DNA of 60,585 nucleotides from CAG-390 sp045636385 (GTDB taxonomy: Bacteria; Bacillota; Clostridia; Oscillospirales; CAG-272), in the NCBI GenBank assembly GCA_045636385.1, contig JAZTXK010000077.1, positions 1-60,585 of the forward strand, written 5' to 3'. Positions 8,399 to 16,958 of this stretch are shown here, in pieces. Both the position numbers and the translations under genes were made by a program. Under the pieces are notes generated by a model. It searched no databases. It worked only from the letters and a program-made list of their open reading frames with translations, and had not been told where the DNA came from. The first letter of the stretch is position 1. Each line of letters begins with the position of its first letter.

Positions 8399-8415
8399 TA
8401 GTATTTTGCAGCAGA

Positions 8416-9510
8416 TTATACGTTGAAACGGAAGAGTGTAACGTCGCCGTCCTTCATAACATATTCCTTGCCTTCGCTTCTGACAAGTCCGGCTTCCTTA
8501 GCCGCAGTCATACTGCCGAGGCGCATAAGATCGTCGAATGCAACGATCTCGGCGCGGATGAAGCCGCGCTCGAAGTCGCTATGGATCTTGCCAGCAGCGC
8601 CGGGAGCCTTCGTACCCTTGCGGATAGTCCATGCGCGTACTTCCTTAGGACCTGCGGTCAGGAAGCTGATAAGACCGAGAAGATCGTATCCCGCGCGGAT
8701 AAGGCGGTTGAGTCCCGATTCGGAAAGTCCCATATCCTCGAGGAACATCTGCTTTTCCTCACCCTCAAGCTCTGCAAGCTCTGCCTCAAGACCGCCGCAG
8801 ATGGATACGATGCCCGAATTCTCGCTCGCCGCGAACTCCTTGAGTGCGGCGTAGTGAGGATTGTGAACGGGATCCTCGTCAAGGCTGTTTTCATCAACGT
8901 TAGCAACGTAGATGATGGGCTTTGCGGAGAGGAGAGGCATATCGGCAAGCATCACCTGCTCGTCCTCGTTCATCTCAATGCCTCTTGCCGATTTGCCCTC
9001 GCCGAGATGCTCGATAAGTCTCTCTAGGAATGCCGCCTCGGGCGCGAGAGATTTGTCCGCCTTCATCGCCTTGCGAGTACGGTCGAGTCTGCGCTCGGCA
9101 ACCTCGATGTCGGAAAGGATAAGCTCGTAGTTGATCGTTTCAACGTCAGAGATAGGATTTACTCTTCCGTCAACGTGAATGATGTTTTCGTTATCAAAGC
9201 AGCGAACAACGTGAAGGATAGCGTCGCATTCGCGGATGTGGGAAAGGAATTTGTTTCCGAGACCTTCACCCTGAGATGCACCCTTTACAAGACCTGCAAT
9301 GTCAAAAAATTCAACAACAGCGGGAGTGTACTTTTCGGGAGTGTACATTTCTGCCAGCGCGTCAAGTCTTGAGTCGGGAACGGCAACGACACCTACGTTG
9401 GGTTCTATTGTGCAGAAAGGATAGTTAGCCGAGTCTGCTCCGCCGCCGCAAAGAGCGTTAAAGAGCGTACTTTTGCCCACGTTGGGCAGTCCTACAATAC
9501 CAAGTTTCAT
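8416..9510 (-). CDS. ychF: Redox-regulated ATPase YchF (Obg family)
   Basis: 364 residues, the standard length. The P-loop GLPNVGKST is at residues 7-15, G3 is DIAGLVKGAS, and G4 is NVDE instead of NKxD, the change that gives YchF/OLA1 proteins ATP rather than GTP specificity. The C-terminal TGS domain is present (LMRLGSMTAAKEAG, EYVMKDGD). YchF binds ribosomes and takes part in stress and redox responses. It is monocistronic, with its own minus-strand promoter, a GGAG ribosome binding site and a terminator. Confidence 0.96.
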   Translation of the reverse strand: MKLGIVGLPNVGKSTLFNALCGGGADSANYPFCTIEPNVGVVAVPDSRLDALAEMYTPEKYTPAVVEFFDIAGLVKGASQGEGLGNKFLSHIRECDAILHVVRCFDNENIIHVDGRVNPISDVETINYELILSDIEVAERRLDRTRKAMKADKSLAPEAAFLERLIEHLGEGKSARGIEMNEDEQVMLADMPLLSAKPIIYVANVDENSLDEDPVHNPHYAALKEFAASENSGIVSICGGLEAELAELEGEEKQMFLEDMGLSESGLNRLIRAGYDLLGLISFLTAGPKEVRAWTIRKGTKAPGAAGKIHSDFERGFIRAEIVAFDDLMRLGSMTAAKEAGLVRSEGKEYVMKDGDVTLFRFNV

Positions 9511-9555
9511 TTTTTACTCCGATGTAAATATATTACTTTTTTGTTTTTCTCATAT

Positions 9556-9584
9556 ATTATATAATAAATTTGTGAAGAATTCAA
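9556..9584 (-). promoter_or_regulatory. Promoter of ychF
   Basis: Read on the minus strand: TTGAAT, 17 bases, TATAAT, ending about 46 bases before the ychF start codon. AT-rich surroundings. Confidence 0.8.
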
Positions 9585-9646
9585 GCAAAACTTAAAAAAT
9601 CGATGATTTTTTATAAAAAAATATGAACATTTTTTCAAAAAACTCT

Positions 9647-9674
9647 TTGCAAAACCAAAATTATGTGATATAAT
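9647..9674 (+). promoter_or_regulatory. Promoter of the two-component/HtrA operon
   Basis: TTGCAA at 9647-9652, 16 bases, then TATAAT at 9669-9674 with a TG-extended -10 (TGATATAAT). It lies about 80 bases before the response-regulator start. Confidence 0.72.
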
Positions 9675-9756
9675 ATAAGGGAAATTATAAAAATGTCGCA
9701 GTGTGCCCCTGTGCGGGTATCTCGACAAGTCCCAAATCAATACACAGGAGGAAAAA

Positions 9757-10449
9757 ATGTATACCAAAATTCTTGTAGTCGATGACGACAGTTATATTTG
9801 CGACCTGCTGAAAACCTCTCTCGAAAAGGAAGGCTACGAGGTTCGCACAGCTCCCGACGGTTACCAGGCGATCGACGTATTCAAAAAATACGAGCCCGAT
9901 CTTGTACTCCTCGATATCATGCTCCCCGGTAAGAACGGTAAGGACGTTTGCACCGAACTCCGTAAGTTTACCAACAAGCCTATCATTATGATCACCGCAA
10001 AGGGTGAGGTTGTCGATAAGGTAGTTTGTCTCGAGCTCGGCGCTGACGATTTCGTTGTCAAGCCCTTCGATATGAGCGAGCTTTTTGCGCGCATCAAGGC
10101 TGTACTCCGCCGTTGCAACACTCACGATGATCCCGATGACGATGAGGTTATCAAGTTCGAGAATATCGAGATCAGCAAGCAGAAGTACGAGCTCAAGCTC
10201 AACGGCAAGAGCGTTGATATTCCCCCAAAGGAGCTCGAGCTTCTTTATTTCCTGGCTTCCAATTACAACCGCGTGTTCACCAGAGACCAGCTCCTCGATA
10301 AGGTATGGGGCTTCGACTATCTCGGTGACTCCCGTACGGTTGACGTACATGTTAAGCGTCTCCGCGAAAAGCTTGAAGGCGTATCCGACAAATGGGTGCT
10401 CAAGACAGTTTGGGGCGTAGGCTATAAGTTTGAACTGACAGGTAATTGA
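9757..10449 (+). CDS. OmpR/PhoB-family response regulator
   Basis: 230 residues. The receiver domain (1-115) has the acidic pair D9/D10, phospho-acceptor D53 in VLLDIMLPG, T79 and K101. The winged-helix DNA-binding domain (about 130-228) has the typical LTxxELxLL-like start PPKELELLYFL, TRDQLLDKVWG and GYKFEL. The start is fixed by AGGAGG followed by six A and ATG; an upstream frame extension is not conserved. It heads an operon with a sensor kinase and an HtrA protease, so it likely controls an envelope-stress response, as CssR does in Bacillus subtilis. I do not give it the cssR name because sequence alone does not prove orthology. Confidence 0.93.
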   Translation: MYTKILVVDDDSYICDLLKTSLEKEGYEVRTAPDGYQAIDVFKKYEPDLVLLDIMLPGKNGKDVCTELRKFTNKPIIMITAKGEVVDKVVCLELGADDFVVKPFDMSELFARIKAVLRRCNTHDDPDDDEVIKFENIEISKQKYELKLNGKSVDIPPKELELLYFLASNYNRVFTRDQLLDKVWGFDYLGDSRTVDVHVKRLREKLEGVSDKWVLKTVWGVGYKFELTGN

Positions 10450-10455
10450 TCCCCG

Positions 10456-10494
10456 AAAGATACGCCAGGAATTTAGCCGGGCGTATCTTTTTAG
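10456..10494 (+). terminator. Intercistronic hairpin with T-run between regulator and kinase
   Basis: AAAGATACGCC and GGCGTATCTTT form an 11-bp stem with a 13-base loop, followed by a T-run. It starts 6 bases after the regulator stop codon. It looks like an intrinsic terminator or attenuator inside the operon that would make less kinase and HtrA than regulator. Confidence 0.7.
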
Positions 10495-10515
10495 ACAAAA
10501 AGAAAGGAGAAGGAT

Positions 10516-12006
10516 ATGTTCAAAAGCATATATGTTAAATATATCGTGACCTTTATGGTAATAATAGGAACGAGTATGATCCTTCTTCTTACCATTATCG
10601 GTACCCTGGTTGACGACTATTCGGAAAAGTCGAAAAACGAGGCAGTATCTGCCGCAGCAAGCACGCTCGGCGAGGGCATACAGATCAAGCTTCAAAAATA
10701 CGGAACGAGCGGTAGCTTTTCATCCTTCTGCGATTATTATGAATCGGATATCATTTCGCAGATCAACGCCGTCAAGGCTGTTGCAAATTTCCCCGTAACG
10801 GTGTTTATAGCCGACAGCGAAGGTGTAATACTTATCGCGCGTCCGGATGAAAGCTGCAACTATCAGAATGGCTCGCAGATTCCGCGTTCCTTTATGAACG
10901 AGATCAACAACGGCATTGAGCTTTCGGTCTTCAATAACCTCGAGGGCATCCTTGACACGCCGCACGTTATATCCGCAACGCCCGTATATCTCCGCAACAA
11001 CTATGTATGCGGAACGGTAATCGTTTGCTGTGACGTCGGTTCGATCAGCGATTTTGCCGAGGTGCTTATCAAAACGGTAGCTATCTCCAGCCTTTGGGTA
11101 ATGCTTGCTGCACTGATCGCCATCTTCTTTATCAGCGAAAGAATTATCAGCCCCTTGCGCCTGATGAGCCAGGCGGCTAAATCCTTCGCGAAGGGTGAGT
11201 TCAGTGTCCGCGTCCCCGTTGTTGGAAACGACGAGGTCGCACAGCTCGCCTCTGCATTCAACAATATGGCGCAAAACCTCGAGAATCTCGACGAGATGCG
11301 AAATAACTTTATGTCAAGCGTTTCTCACGATATGAGAACACCTATGACCACGATCTCCGGATTTATCGATTGCATTTTAAGCGGAGCGATACCGCCCGAA
11401 AAGCACGAGTATTATCTCAAGATCATCCGCGACGAGGTGCTCCGCCTCTCGCGACTCGTTGCCAGCCTTCTTGATATTTCAAGAATTCAGGCGGGCGACC
11501 GCAAATTCGTTATGGAGCCGTTCGATATTTGTGAGATGGGACGTCAGGTGCTTATCTCCTTTGAGCAGAAGATCGACAAGAAGCGTCTTGAGGTTGAATT
11601 CAACTGTGACGCCGACAATATGTTTGTAACTGGCGACCATGACGCAATTTATCAGATATTCTATAACATTACCGATAATGCCGTTAAATTTGCCAACGAG
11701 GGCGGACTTCTCAAGCTCTCGCTGACCGTGATCGAGAACAAGAAGGTCAAGGTCTCGGTCTATAACGAAGGCGACGGCATCCCCTACGACGACCAGCCTT
11801 ATATATTTGAGAGATTCTATAAGAGTGACCGCAGCCGCGGTAAGGATAAGACGGGCGTCGGACTCGGAATGTTTATCGCAAAAACTATTATTGAAGCGCA
11901 CAAGGAGGTCATCGCTCTTGAAAGCGAGCCGGGAAAATATTGTGAATTCTATTTCACTCTGCCGATAACTCCCGAGGATAAAAGACCTCAGAAAACGCGC
12001 GAATGA
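10516..12006 (+). CDS. Membrane sensor histidine kinase
   Basis: 496 residues. Membrane helix 1 (about 8-31), an extracytoplasmic sensor of about 155 residues of the dCACHE/PAS-like type, membrane helix 2 (about 190-210), a HAMP linker (about 211-262), a HisKA domain with the phospho-accepting H271 in SVSHDMRTPMTT, and an HATPase domain with N box (NITDNAVKFA), G1 (GDGIPYD) and G2 (GVGLGMFIAK). A GAAAGGAGAAGG ribosome binding site precedes the ATG. It is paired with the regulator upstream and the HtrA gene 9 bases downstream. The C-terminal tail (EDKRPQKTRE) is short and charged. The signal is unknown; envelope stress is inferred from the HtrA neighbour. Confidence 0.93.
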   Translation: MFKSIYVKYIVTFMVIIGTSMILLLTIIGTLVDDYSEKSKNEAVSAAASTLGEGIQIKLQKYGTSGSFSSFCDYYESDIISQINAVKAVANFPVTVFIADSEGVILIARPDESCNYQNGSQIPRSFMNEINNGIELSVFNNLEGILDTPHVISATPVYLRNNYVCGTVIVCCDVGSISDFAEVLIKTVAISSLWVMLAALIAIFFISERIISPLRLMSQAAKSFAKGEFSVRVPVVGNDEVAQLASAFNNMAQNLENLDEMRNNFMSSVSHDMRTPMTTISGFIDCILSGAIPPEKHEYYLKIIRDEVLRLSRLVASLLDISRIQAGDRKFVMEPFDICEMGRQVLISFEQKIDKKRLEVEFNCDADNMFVTGDHDAIYQIFYNITDNAVKFANEGGLLKLSLTVIENKKVKVSVYNEGDGIPYDDQPYIFERFYKSDRSRGKDKTGVGLGMFIAKTIIEAHKEVIALESEPGKYCEFYFTLPITPEDKRPQKTRE

Positions 12007-12015
12007 GGATAACTA

Positions 12016-13380
12016 ATGGACGAACTTAATGAAAAAATAACCCACGAAGTCCCCGAAGAGGAAAACACCACAACTCCCGAACCCACTTCCGAGCCCGAGA
12101 CAGCTCCCGAAGCTGTTCCCGCGCCCGAGGAAGGCAGCGCGAAATTCAACCCCGATGAGCTTCCCGAGCCGATTGTGACCGAAGCTCCCGCGGAAGAGGG
12201 CGCGCCCGATCTCGGACCTCTCCCCGAAGAAGAGCCGAAGGTGGTATGGAGCTTTTCCGAGCAGGCAAAGAAGGATCGCGAGGCTGCCCGCAAGTCGGAA
12301 AAAAAAGGCGCGCTCGTTTACGCAATCGTAATGACGGGTCTGTTTGCAATTTGCTTTGCTGTTCTCGCTGTTCTTCTTATCACGGGATTTGGTTCGGATA
12401 CTAATAAAACCGTTGTCGTAGGTTCCGATGCTTCTATCGCAGATCTCGTTGACAGCGTCAAGGATTCCGTCGTAACCATCACGGTTGCAACCGAAAACGG
12501 AAGCGGCTTCGGAAGCGGATTTGTCTATACAGACGACGGATATATCATCACGAATTATCACGTTATAGATAACGCAAAGAGCATTTACGTCGTTTGCTCC
12601 GACGGCCGCGAGCTCCCCGCAGAGCTTATCGACGGCGACGAGCTTTCCGACGTTGCGGTTGTTAAGGTCAAGAATCTCGGTCTGCCGAAGCTTGCGGTAG
12701 GAAATTCCGATAATCTCCGCGTCGGTGAATACGTCGTTGCTATCGGTACACCGGTCGATACCGAATACGCGGGAAGCGTGACTCTGGGTATCATTTCGGG
12801 TCTCAAGAGAACCGTCAGAGTATACGAATCATCGGGACTTCTCGAGAAGTCTATGGAAATGATACAGACCGATACCTCTCTCAACCCCGGTAACTCGGGC
12901 GGACCGCTTTTCAATATGGCGGGCGAGGTCATCGGTATCAATACGATGAAGCACGTAAGCTCCTCGAACGGAGATGTCAGCTACGAAAGTCTCGGTTTTG
13001 CAATTCAGATCAATGATGCCGTTGAAATCGCAGATGATATTATTGAGGACGGCAAATATTCGGGCAACAAGGGAAGCGCAACGCAGGGCGTTCAGCTCGG
13101 AATCACTTGCGGTACCGTATATAAGGGAATCGAGATCGAGGTTGCTCCCGGAGTCAAGATCACTCCCGAGACCGACGGCGTAGTAGTTACAGGTGTCAAC
13201 GAAGGCTACCCCTGCTACGGCAAGCTTGAACTTTACGACGTTATCTTCTCCTTCGACGGAGTAAAAACCCCCACGATCGAAAAGATGCGCGCCGAACTCT
13301 TCAAGCATAAGGTTGGCGATACCGTCATCATCGAGGTATGGCGCAACGGCGAGCTTGTCAAGGTTGAAGTTACCTTATAA
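12016..13380 (+). CDS. HtrA/DegP-type membrane-anchored serine protease with PDZ domain
   Basis: 454 residues. Residues 1-95 are a Pro/Glu/Thr-rich cytoplasmic part, 100-124 a single membrane helix, 140-345 a trypsin-like domain with H182 (TNYHVID), D212 (SDVAVVKV) and S294 (NPGNSGGPL), and about 355-450 a PDZ domain. HtrA proteins degrade or refold damaged exported proteins at the outer face of the membrane. The gene follows the sensor kinase with a 9-base gap, so the three genes form one envelope-quality unit. The acidic N-terminal tail of almost 100 residues is longer than in HtrA of Bacillus but is common in clostridial homologues. The function is firm; a specific symbol (htrA, htrB, yyxA) is not. 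Confidence 0.92.
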   Translation: MDELNEKITHEVPEEENTTTPEPTSEPETAPEAVPAPEEGSAKFNPDELPEPIVTEAPAEEGAPDLGPLPEEEPKVVWSFSEQAKKDREAARKSEKKGALVYAIVMTGLFAICFAVLAVLLITGFGSDTNKTVVVGSDASIADLVDSVKDSVVTITVATENGSGFGSGFVYTDDGYIITNYHVIDNAKSIYVVCSDGRELPAELIDGDELSDVAVVKVKNLGLPKLAVGNSDNLRVGEYVVAIGTPVDTEYAGSVTLGIISGLKRTVRVYESSGLLEKSMEMIQTDTSLNPGNSGGPLFNMAGEVIGINTMKHVSSSNGDVSYESLGFAIQINDAVEIADDIIEDGKYSGNKGSATQGVQLGITCGTVYKGIEIEVAPGVKITPETDGVVVTGVNEGYPCYGKLELYDVIFSFDGVKTPTIEKMRAELFKHKVGDTVIIEVWRNGELVKVEVTL

Positions 13381-13386
13381 TAAATT

Positions 13387-13413
13387 ATCCGCAGAGGCTT
13401 TGCCTCTGCGGAT
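13387..13413. terminator. Terminator between htrA-like gene and mutS-like gene
   Basis: A perfect 12-bp stem, ATCCGCAGAGGC with GCCTCTGCGGAT, and a TTT loop, followed on the plus strand by GTTCTTTATTT. It lies between convergent genes and may work both ways. Confidence 0.85.
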
Positions 13414-13418
13414 GTTCT

Positions 13419-15020
13419 TTATTTATTGATTTTTTTCATAATCGACTCGCGTGAGAGTCCGTACTTGTGAGCGATATCGCGAGCGTAGCTCTTGCCGTCG
13501 GGCTTTGCGCGGTAGATTTTAAAGGAACGCTTGCCCTCGGCGATTCCTGCGACGAGAGTATCGATCGGCGCGCCGCCCTCAGCCGCGCACTTTTCGTTGA
13601 TCTCGTCAAGCATTGCGGAAAGCTCGTGAAGGTGCGTGGAGAAGAGCGTGCGGCACTTCACAGCCGAGAAGCCCGCAAGTATCTCTGCGGCAATGTAGGA
13701 TGCCTCGTAGGAACCCGTGGACGAGAGGGATTCGTCAAGCAGAACGAGCGAGTGCGAGGTAACGCTGTCAAAGATCTCGCCGAGACGTGCGCATTCCTCT
13801 CCGAGTCGTCCTTTGTCGATGGTATCGTCCGCGCCGGTGGGGAAGTGCGTGTAGATCGCGTCAACAGGCGAGATTTTAACGCTCTTGGCAGGAACGAACA
13901 GACCGAGCTGCATCATTACCTGAGCCATACCGAGCGCGCAGGTGATAACGGACTTACCGCCTCGGTTGGGACCCGAGAGAATATAAATAGTAGCCTTATC
14001 GTCAAAGATAAGATCGTTGGTTACGATTTCGTCGTCGATCTTAAGCGCAACAGCAGGGTTGTAAAGACCGATCGCACTGAATGCACGCTCGTCAACGGAA
14101 ACGATCTCGGGTACGCAAAGGTCGCATCCCTTATCGCGCAGACGGCTCATGAGACGGGTGCCCTTGATAAGAAATTCAATCTCGGGCATAAGGTTCAGGA
14201 GAAAATCGGTGTTTTCGAGAACGTACTGCTGAACGATCTTCTTCCAGGAACGGAGCGAGGACTTGTAGACCTCGTTGATCGCGGTATTGAAAGCAAGAGA
14301 AAGCGCTGTTTTCTGGCTCTCCGATTGCTTCTTTCCAAAGGGAACGAGATTAGCAATGCAGGTGTATTCATCGTCCTTGAAATTCAGACGGAGAATCTTT
14401 TCGAGCACCTCACCCGAACGGAAGGACTCGGAATTGATCGAAAGCACACCCGCAGAAGACGGACGAAGCTGTGCGTCAAGGTTGACACCCATCGTAACGC
14501 TCTTGATCTCGCGTACGCGCTTCGTAAGCTCGCAGAGCTTCTCATTGAGCTGTGCGTAGTAATCGCTCTCCGCAAGCTCGCTGATGCGGTCACAAAGCGT
14601 TCTGAACGCGACACCCTTAAGGTTGTCCTTAACGGAATTAAGACCGTCATCAAGCGTATCAATGCAGGAGATATAAAGCTCGATCTCGGTGATGCTTGAG
14701 AGATAATCGTTGGGGTCACCGCTGTCTGCCTCAAGACGTCGGAGCTCCATAATGTCCGAAAGAATCGGGAGCAGATCGTTGAAGGTCTTGATAAGCGCGG
14801 GGTTGTTAAGCATATCGCCGAAGGTCTCGCGGCGGTAATTTATAACTGCTTCATCAGATGTAAAATACTCGGAAAGGGAAGAGTTCTTCAGGTCGAAGAT
14901 CTGCGAAAATCCCATCTCGTCGAGCGTAAAATCCGAAATATCAGGGCGGCATCCGCCGGTAACGTGCGCTGTGATGCTCTCCGCATTCGGATATAATAAC
15001 GAAAAATTAGTAAGATCCAA
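13419..15020 (-). CDS. MutS-family ATPase (domain V with lever region, no mismatch-binding domain)
   Basis: 533 residues. The C-terminal ATPase has Walker A SGPNRGGKSV (349-358), Walker B LLDE (427-430) and the STHLHEL switch (461-467), all as in MutS. Residues 1-330 look like a helical lever/clamp region. The N-terminal mismatch-recognition domain (with the Phe-x-Glu motif) is absent, and so are the Smr nuclease and KOW parts of MutS2. It is therefore an orphan MutS-like ATPase of unknown target, not the repair MutS. Start: TTG with AAAGGA 11 bases upstream; a nearby ATG is out of frame. It lies downstream of a tyrosine-recombinase gene on the same strand, with a 92-base gap that carries an inverted repeat. 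Confidence 0.85.
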   Translation of the reverse strand: MDLTNFSLLYPNAESITAHVTGGCRPDISDFTLDEMGFSQIFDLKNSSLSEYFTSDEAVINYRRETFGDMLNNPALIKTFNDLLPILSDIMELRRLEADSGDPNDYLSSITEIELYISCIDTLDDGLNSVKDNLKGVAFRTLCDRISELAESDYYAQLNEKLCELTKRVREIKSVTMGVNLDAQLRPSSAGVLSINSESFRSGEVLEKILRLNFKDDEYTCIANLVPFGKKQSESQKTALSLAFNTAINEVYKSSLRSWKKIVQQYVLENTDFLLNLMPEIEFLIKGTRLMSRLRDKGCDLCVPEIVSVDERAFSAIGLYNPAVALKIDDEIVTNDLIFDDKATIYILSGPNRGGKSVITCALGMAQVMMQLGLFVPAKSVKISPVDAIYTHFPTGADDTIDKGRLGEECARLGEIFDSVTSHSLVLLDESLSSTGSYEASYIAAEILAGFSAVKCRTLFSTHLHELSAMLDEINEKCAAEGGAPIDTLVAGIAEGKRSFKIYRAKPDGKSYARDIAHKYGLSRESIMKKINK

Positions 15021-15067
15021 AATCGGTTGTTCCTTTCATTTGGTTGTATCAATTATAATATTATACC

Positions 15068-15087
15068 ATACTTTTTCGTAAAAGTAT
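15068..15087. promoter_or_regulatory. Inverted repeat in the mutS-like upstream region
   Basis: ATACTTTT and AAAAGTAT form a perfect 8-bp inverted repeat around TCGT. It lies 48 bases before the mutS-like start, next to TATAAT-like sequences at 15052-15065 (minus strand). Position and symmetry suit an operator, but I do not recognise the motif. Confidence 0.4.
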
Positions 15088-15112
15088 ATAATAAAATGTA
15101 AATATCTTGAAT

Positions 15113-16183
15113 TTATTCCTTATTGGGCTTTAACGTACCGATATGGATCGTTTCTTCGGTTACATCGGCAGGAACGTCTTCGGGCGAAAGCGTTGAAAGC
15201 GGATTCTTCGCCATAGCAGCTTCAACCTCGTCATTTGAAACGTGAGTGTATATCTGGGTAGTATTGAGCTGCTCGTGCCCGAGTATTTCTTGAAGCACAC
15301 GAACGTCAACGTGCCCGCGGGAATACATCAGAGTTGCCGCAGTATGACGGAGCTTGTGAACCGAAAGCCCGCGGTTGCCGAGCCCCGAAAGCTCAAGGTA
15401 TTTTTCGACCATCATCTGAACCATACGGTTGTCGATTCGCTTGCCACGGCGAGAGATAAAGAGCGCGTTTTCATTTTCGGTCGCTGTTTTCTGACCCTCC
15501 CGCAAAGGAATGTATTCCTCGAGTGCCGCGCGGCAAGCAGTGTTGAAGTAAATTATTCTCTCTTTATTTCCCTTACCGATGATGCGCACCGAGCGTAGAA
15601 AACGGTCGATGTCGCTCATATTGATGCTTACAAGCTCGGAAAGACGCATTCCGCAGTTTAGGAAGAGTGTGACGATGCAGTAATTCCGTATCCGCAGAAA
15701 ATCGGTTTGCGACGTATCGTTTCTGACGGTTGCGATAAAGCCGACCGCTTCCTCGTAATTCATGTGCTTGGGGAGAGACTTTTGTTTTTTTGGCGTTTCG
15801 ATGATCTCGGCGGGATTTTTCTCGAGCATCATTTTAGTTTTCGTGTAGAATTTATAAAGTCCCTTTATCGCGGAAAGCTTCCGCGCGCGCGCGTTCGGAG
15901 CATTTTTGAGAACGCTGTCGCAGAAGAAAAGAAATTCGTATATCTCGGACGTTTCAACCGATCGAATAAAATTGATATCAATTCCTTTTAGATCTATCTT
16001 CTCGTATTCGGGCGTACCGTAAGCGATCCCCGTTCTGTTTGCTATGATAAATCTAAAAAACGTGCGCAGGTCGAGCATATATTCGTTGACCGTTCTCGGC
16101 GAGCAACCGGCTATAGATTGCTTGTAACTCGCAAAGTCGCGCAGGGCGAGAGAATACTCCCTCGGATTGTATTGGGTTGCCAT
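15113..16183 (-). CDS. Tyrosine recombinase, XerC/XerD-like
   Basis: 356 residues. The N-terminal SAM-like core-binding domain covers about 1-130, and the catalytic domain about 140-330 holds R180 (NCGMRLSEL), K204 (GKGNKER), H276 and R279 (VHKLRH), H303 (LGHEQLNTT) and the nucleophile Y312. All six catalytic positions are intact. It is longer than XerC/XerD (about 300 residues) because of an insertion near residues 50-75 and a C-terminal tail of about 25 residues. A GAGGTGA ribosome binding site precedes the ATG. It sits among housekeeping genes with no phage genes nearby, which favours a resident Xer-type role in dimer resolution, but a mobile-element origin is not excluded. Confidence 0.88.
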   Translation of the reverse strand: MATQYNPREYSLALRDFASYKQSIAGCSPRTVNEYMLDLRTFFRFIIANRTGIAYGTPEYEKIDLKGIDINFIRSVETSEIYEFLFFCDSVLKNAPNARARKLSAIKGLYKFYTKTKMMLEKNPAEIIETPKKQKSLPKHMNYEEAVGFIATVRNDTSQTDFLRIRNYCIVTLFLNCGMRLSELVSINMSDIDRFLRSVRIIGKGNKERIIYFNTACRAALEEYIPLREGQKTATENENALFISRRGKRIDNRMVQMMVEKYLELSGLGNRGLSVHKLRHTAATLMYSRGHVDVRVLQEILGHEQLNTTQIYTHVSNDEVEAAMAKNPLSTLSPEDVPADVTEETIHIGTLKPNKE

Positions 16184-16270
16184 AAGCTCACCTCACTTTG
16201 AGTATATATAATATTATACAACATTTCGAAAGATTTTAGTGGATAAAATGTAAATTTTCAGCTTTTTGTG

Positions 16271-16299
16271 TTGAATATTATTAGATATCAGTATATAAT
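16271..16299 (+). promoter_or_regulatory. Promoter of the membrane protein-HAD-pheST run
   Basis: TTGAAT at 16271-16276, 17 bases, TATAAT at 16294-16299, about 67 bases before the GTG start of the next gene. No T-box leader is visible between here and pheS. Confidence 0.8.
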
Positions 16300-16365
16300 T
16301 TATACGCTTGCGTTGATTTTGACGCAAAACAGCTACCTTTTTCATTTTTCGGAGGACAAATCACC

Positions 16366-16953
16366 GTGCGTGAATTTATGCAAAAACATTCGTACAGCGC
16401 AGTTCGCCTGTTCGTAAATCAAATAGCAATATCGATTTTCGGTCTCGTGCTCGCAATCGCTTGCGGCAAGGTTGAGAATGATACCCTTAAGGTCTGCGCG
16501 AGCGTCGGAGCAATCCTTTTCTATCTTTTCCTGCTCTACGCCGCAATGTGGGAGGCGGGCTCAAAGGATAAGCTCTCTTGCTCCAAAACGATCCCACTAA
16601 CGGGACTTTATATAGGTCTCGTTGCAAACAGCCTCAATATTTTGCTCGCAATAATCATCACCGTCAGCAGCTTCGCTTCTGAGGGCGGCACACTCCACGC
16701 AGTCGGCGCAATCTCGAGTGTTATCGCTCTCTTCATAGAAGGAATGTATACAGGACTCCTTTCGGTCGATCTCAACGGCATCCCGCTCAATGACTATTGG
16801 CTGTCCTATTTCATCATTGTCATCCCCGCGATTGCCGTATCCGCCGTAGCGTATTGGTTCGGCGTTAAGGAATACCACTTCTCGAAGCTCCTCATTCCCG
16901 AAAACCCCGAGGATGCAGAAATTAAAAGAGAAAAGAAAAAAACAAGGAAATAA
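16366..16953 (+). CDS. Membrane protein of unknown function
   Basis: 195 residues that I do not recognise. Four to five membrane helices can be read (about 14-35, 42-66, 78-105, 112-135 and 148-170), followed by a strongly basic tail (KREKKKTRK). The GTG start is preceded by GGAGGA with a 10-base spacing; an ATG four codons later (16378) has no better RBS. It is first in a run that continues with the HAD gene 5 bases on and then pheS and pheT. No conserved polar residues suggest an enzyme or transporter. Confidence 0.72.
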   Translation: MREFMQKHSYSAVRLFVNQIAISIFGLVLAIACGKVENDTLKVCASVGAILFYLFLLYAAMWEAGSKDKLSCSKTIPLTGLYIGLVANSLNILLAIIITVSSFASEGGTLHAVGAISSVIALFIEGMYTGLLSVDLNGIPLNDYWLSYFIIVIPAIAVSAVAYWFGVKEYHFSKLLIPENPEDAEIKREKKKTRK

Positions 16954-16958
16954 AAAGA

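Noticed and set aside
16195..16225. dif-like AT-rich stretch (TATATATAATATTATAC) before the Xer-like gene
   Set aside because: The arms do not match the conserved XerC/XerD binding arms well enough, and the sequence is explained as the -10 region of the recombinase gene.
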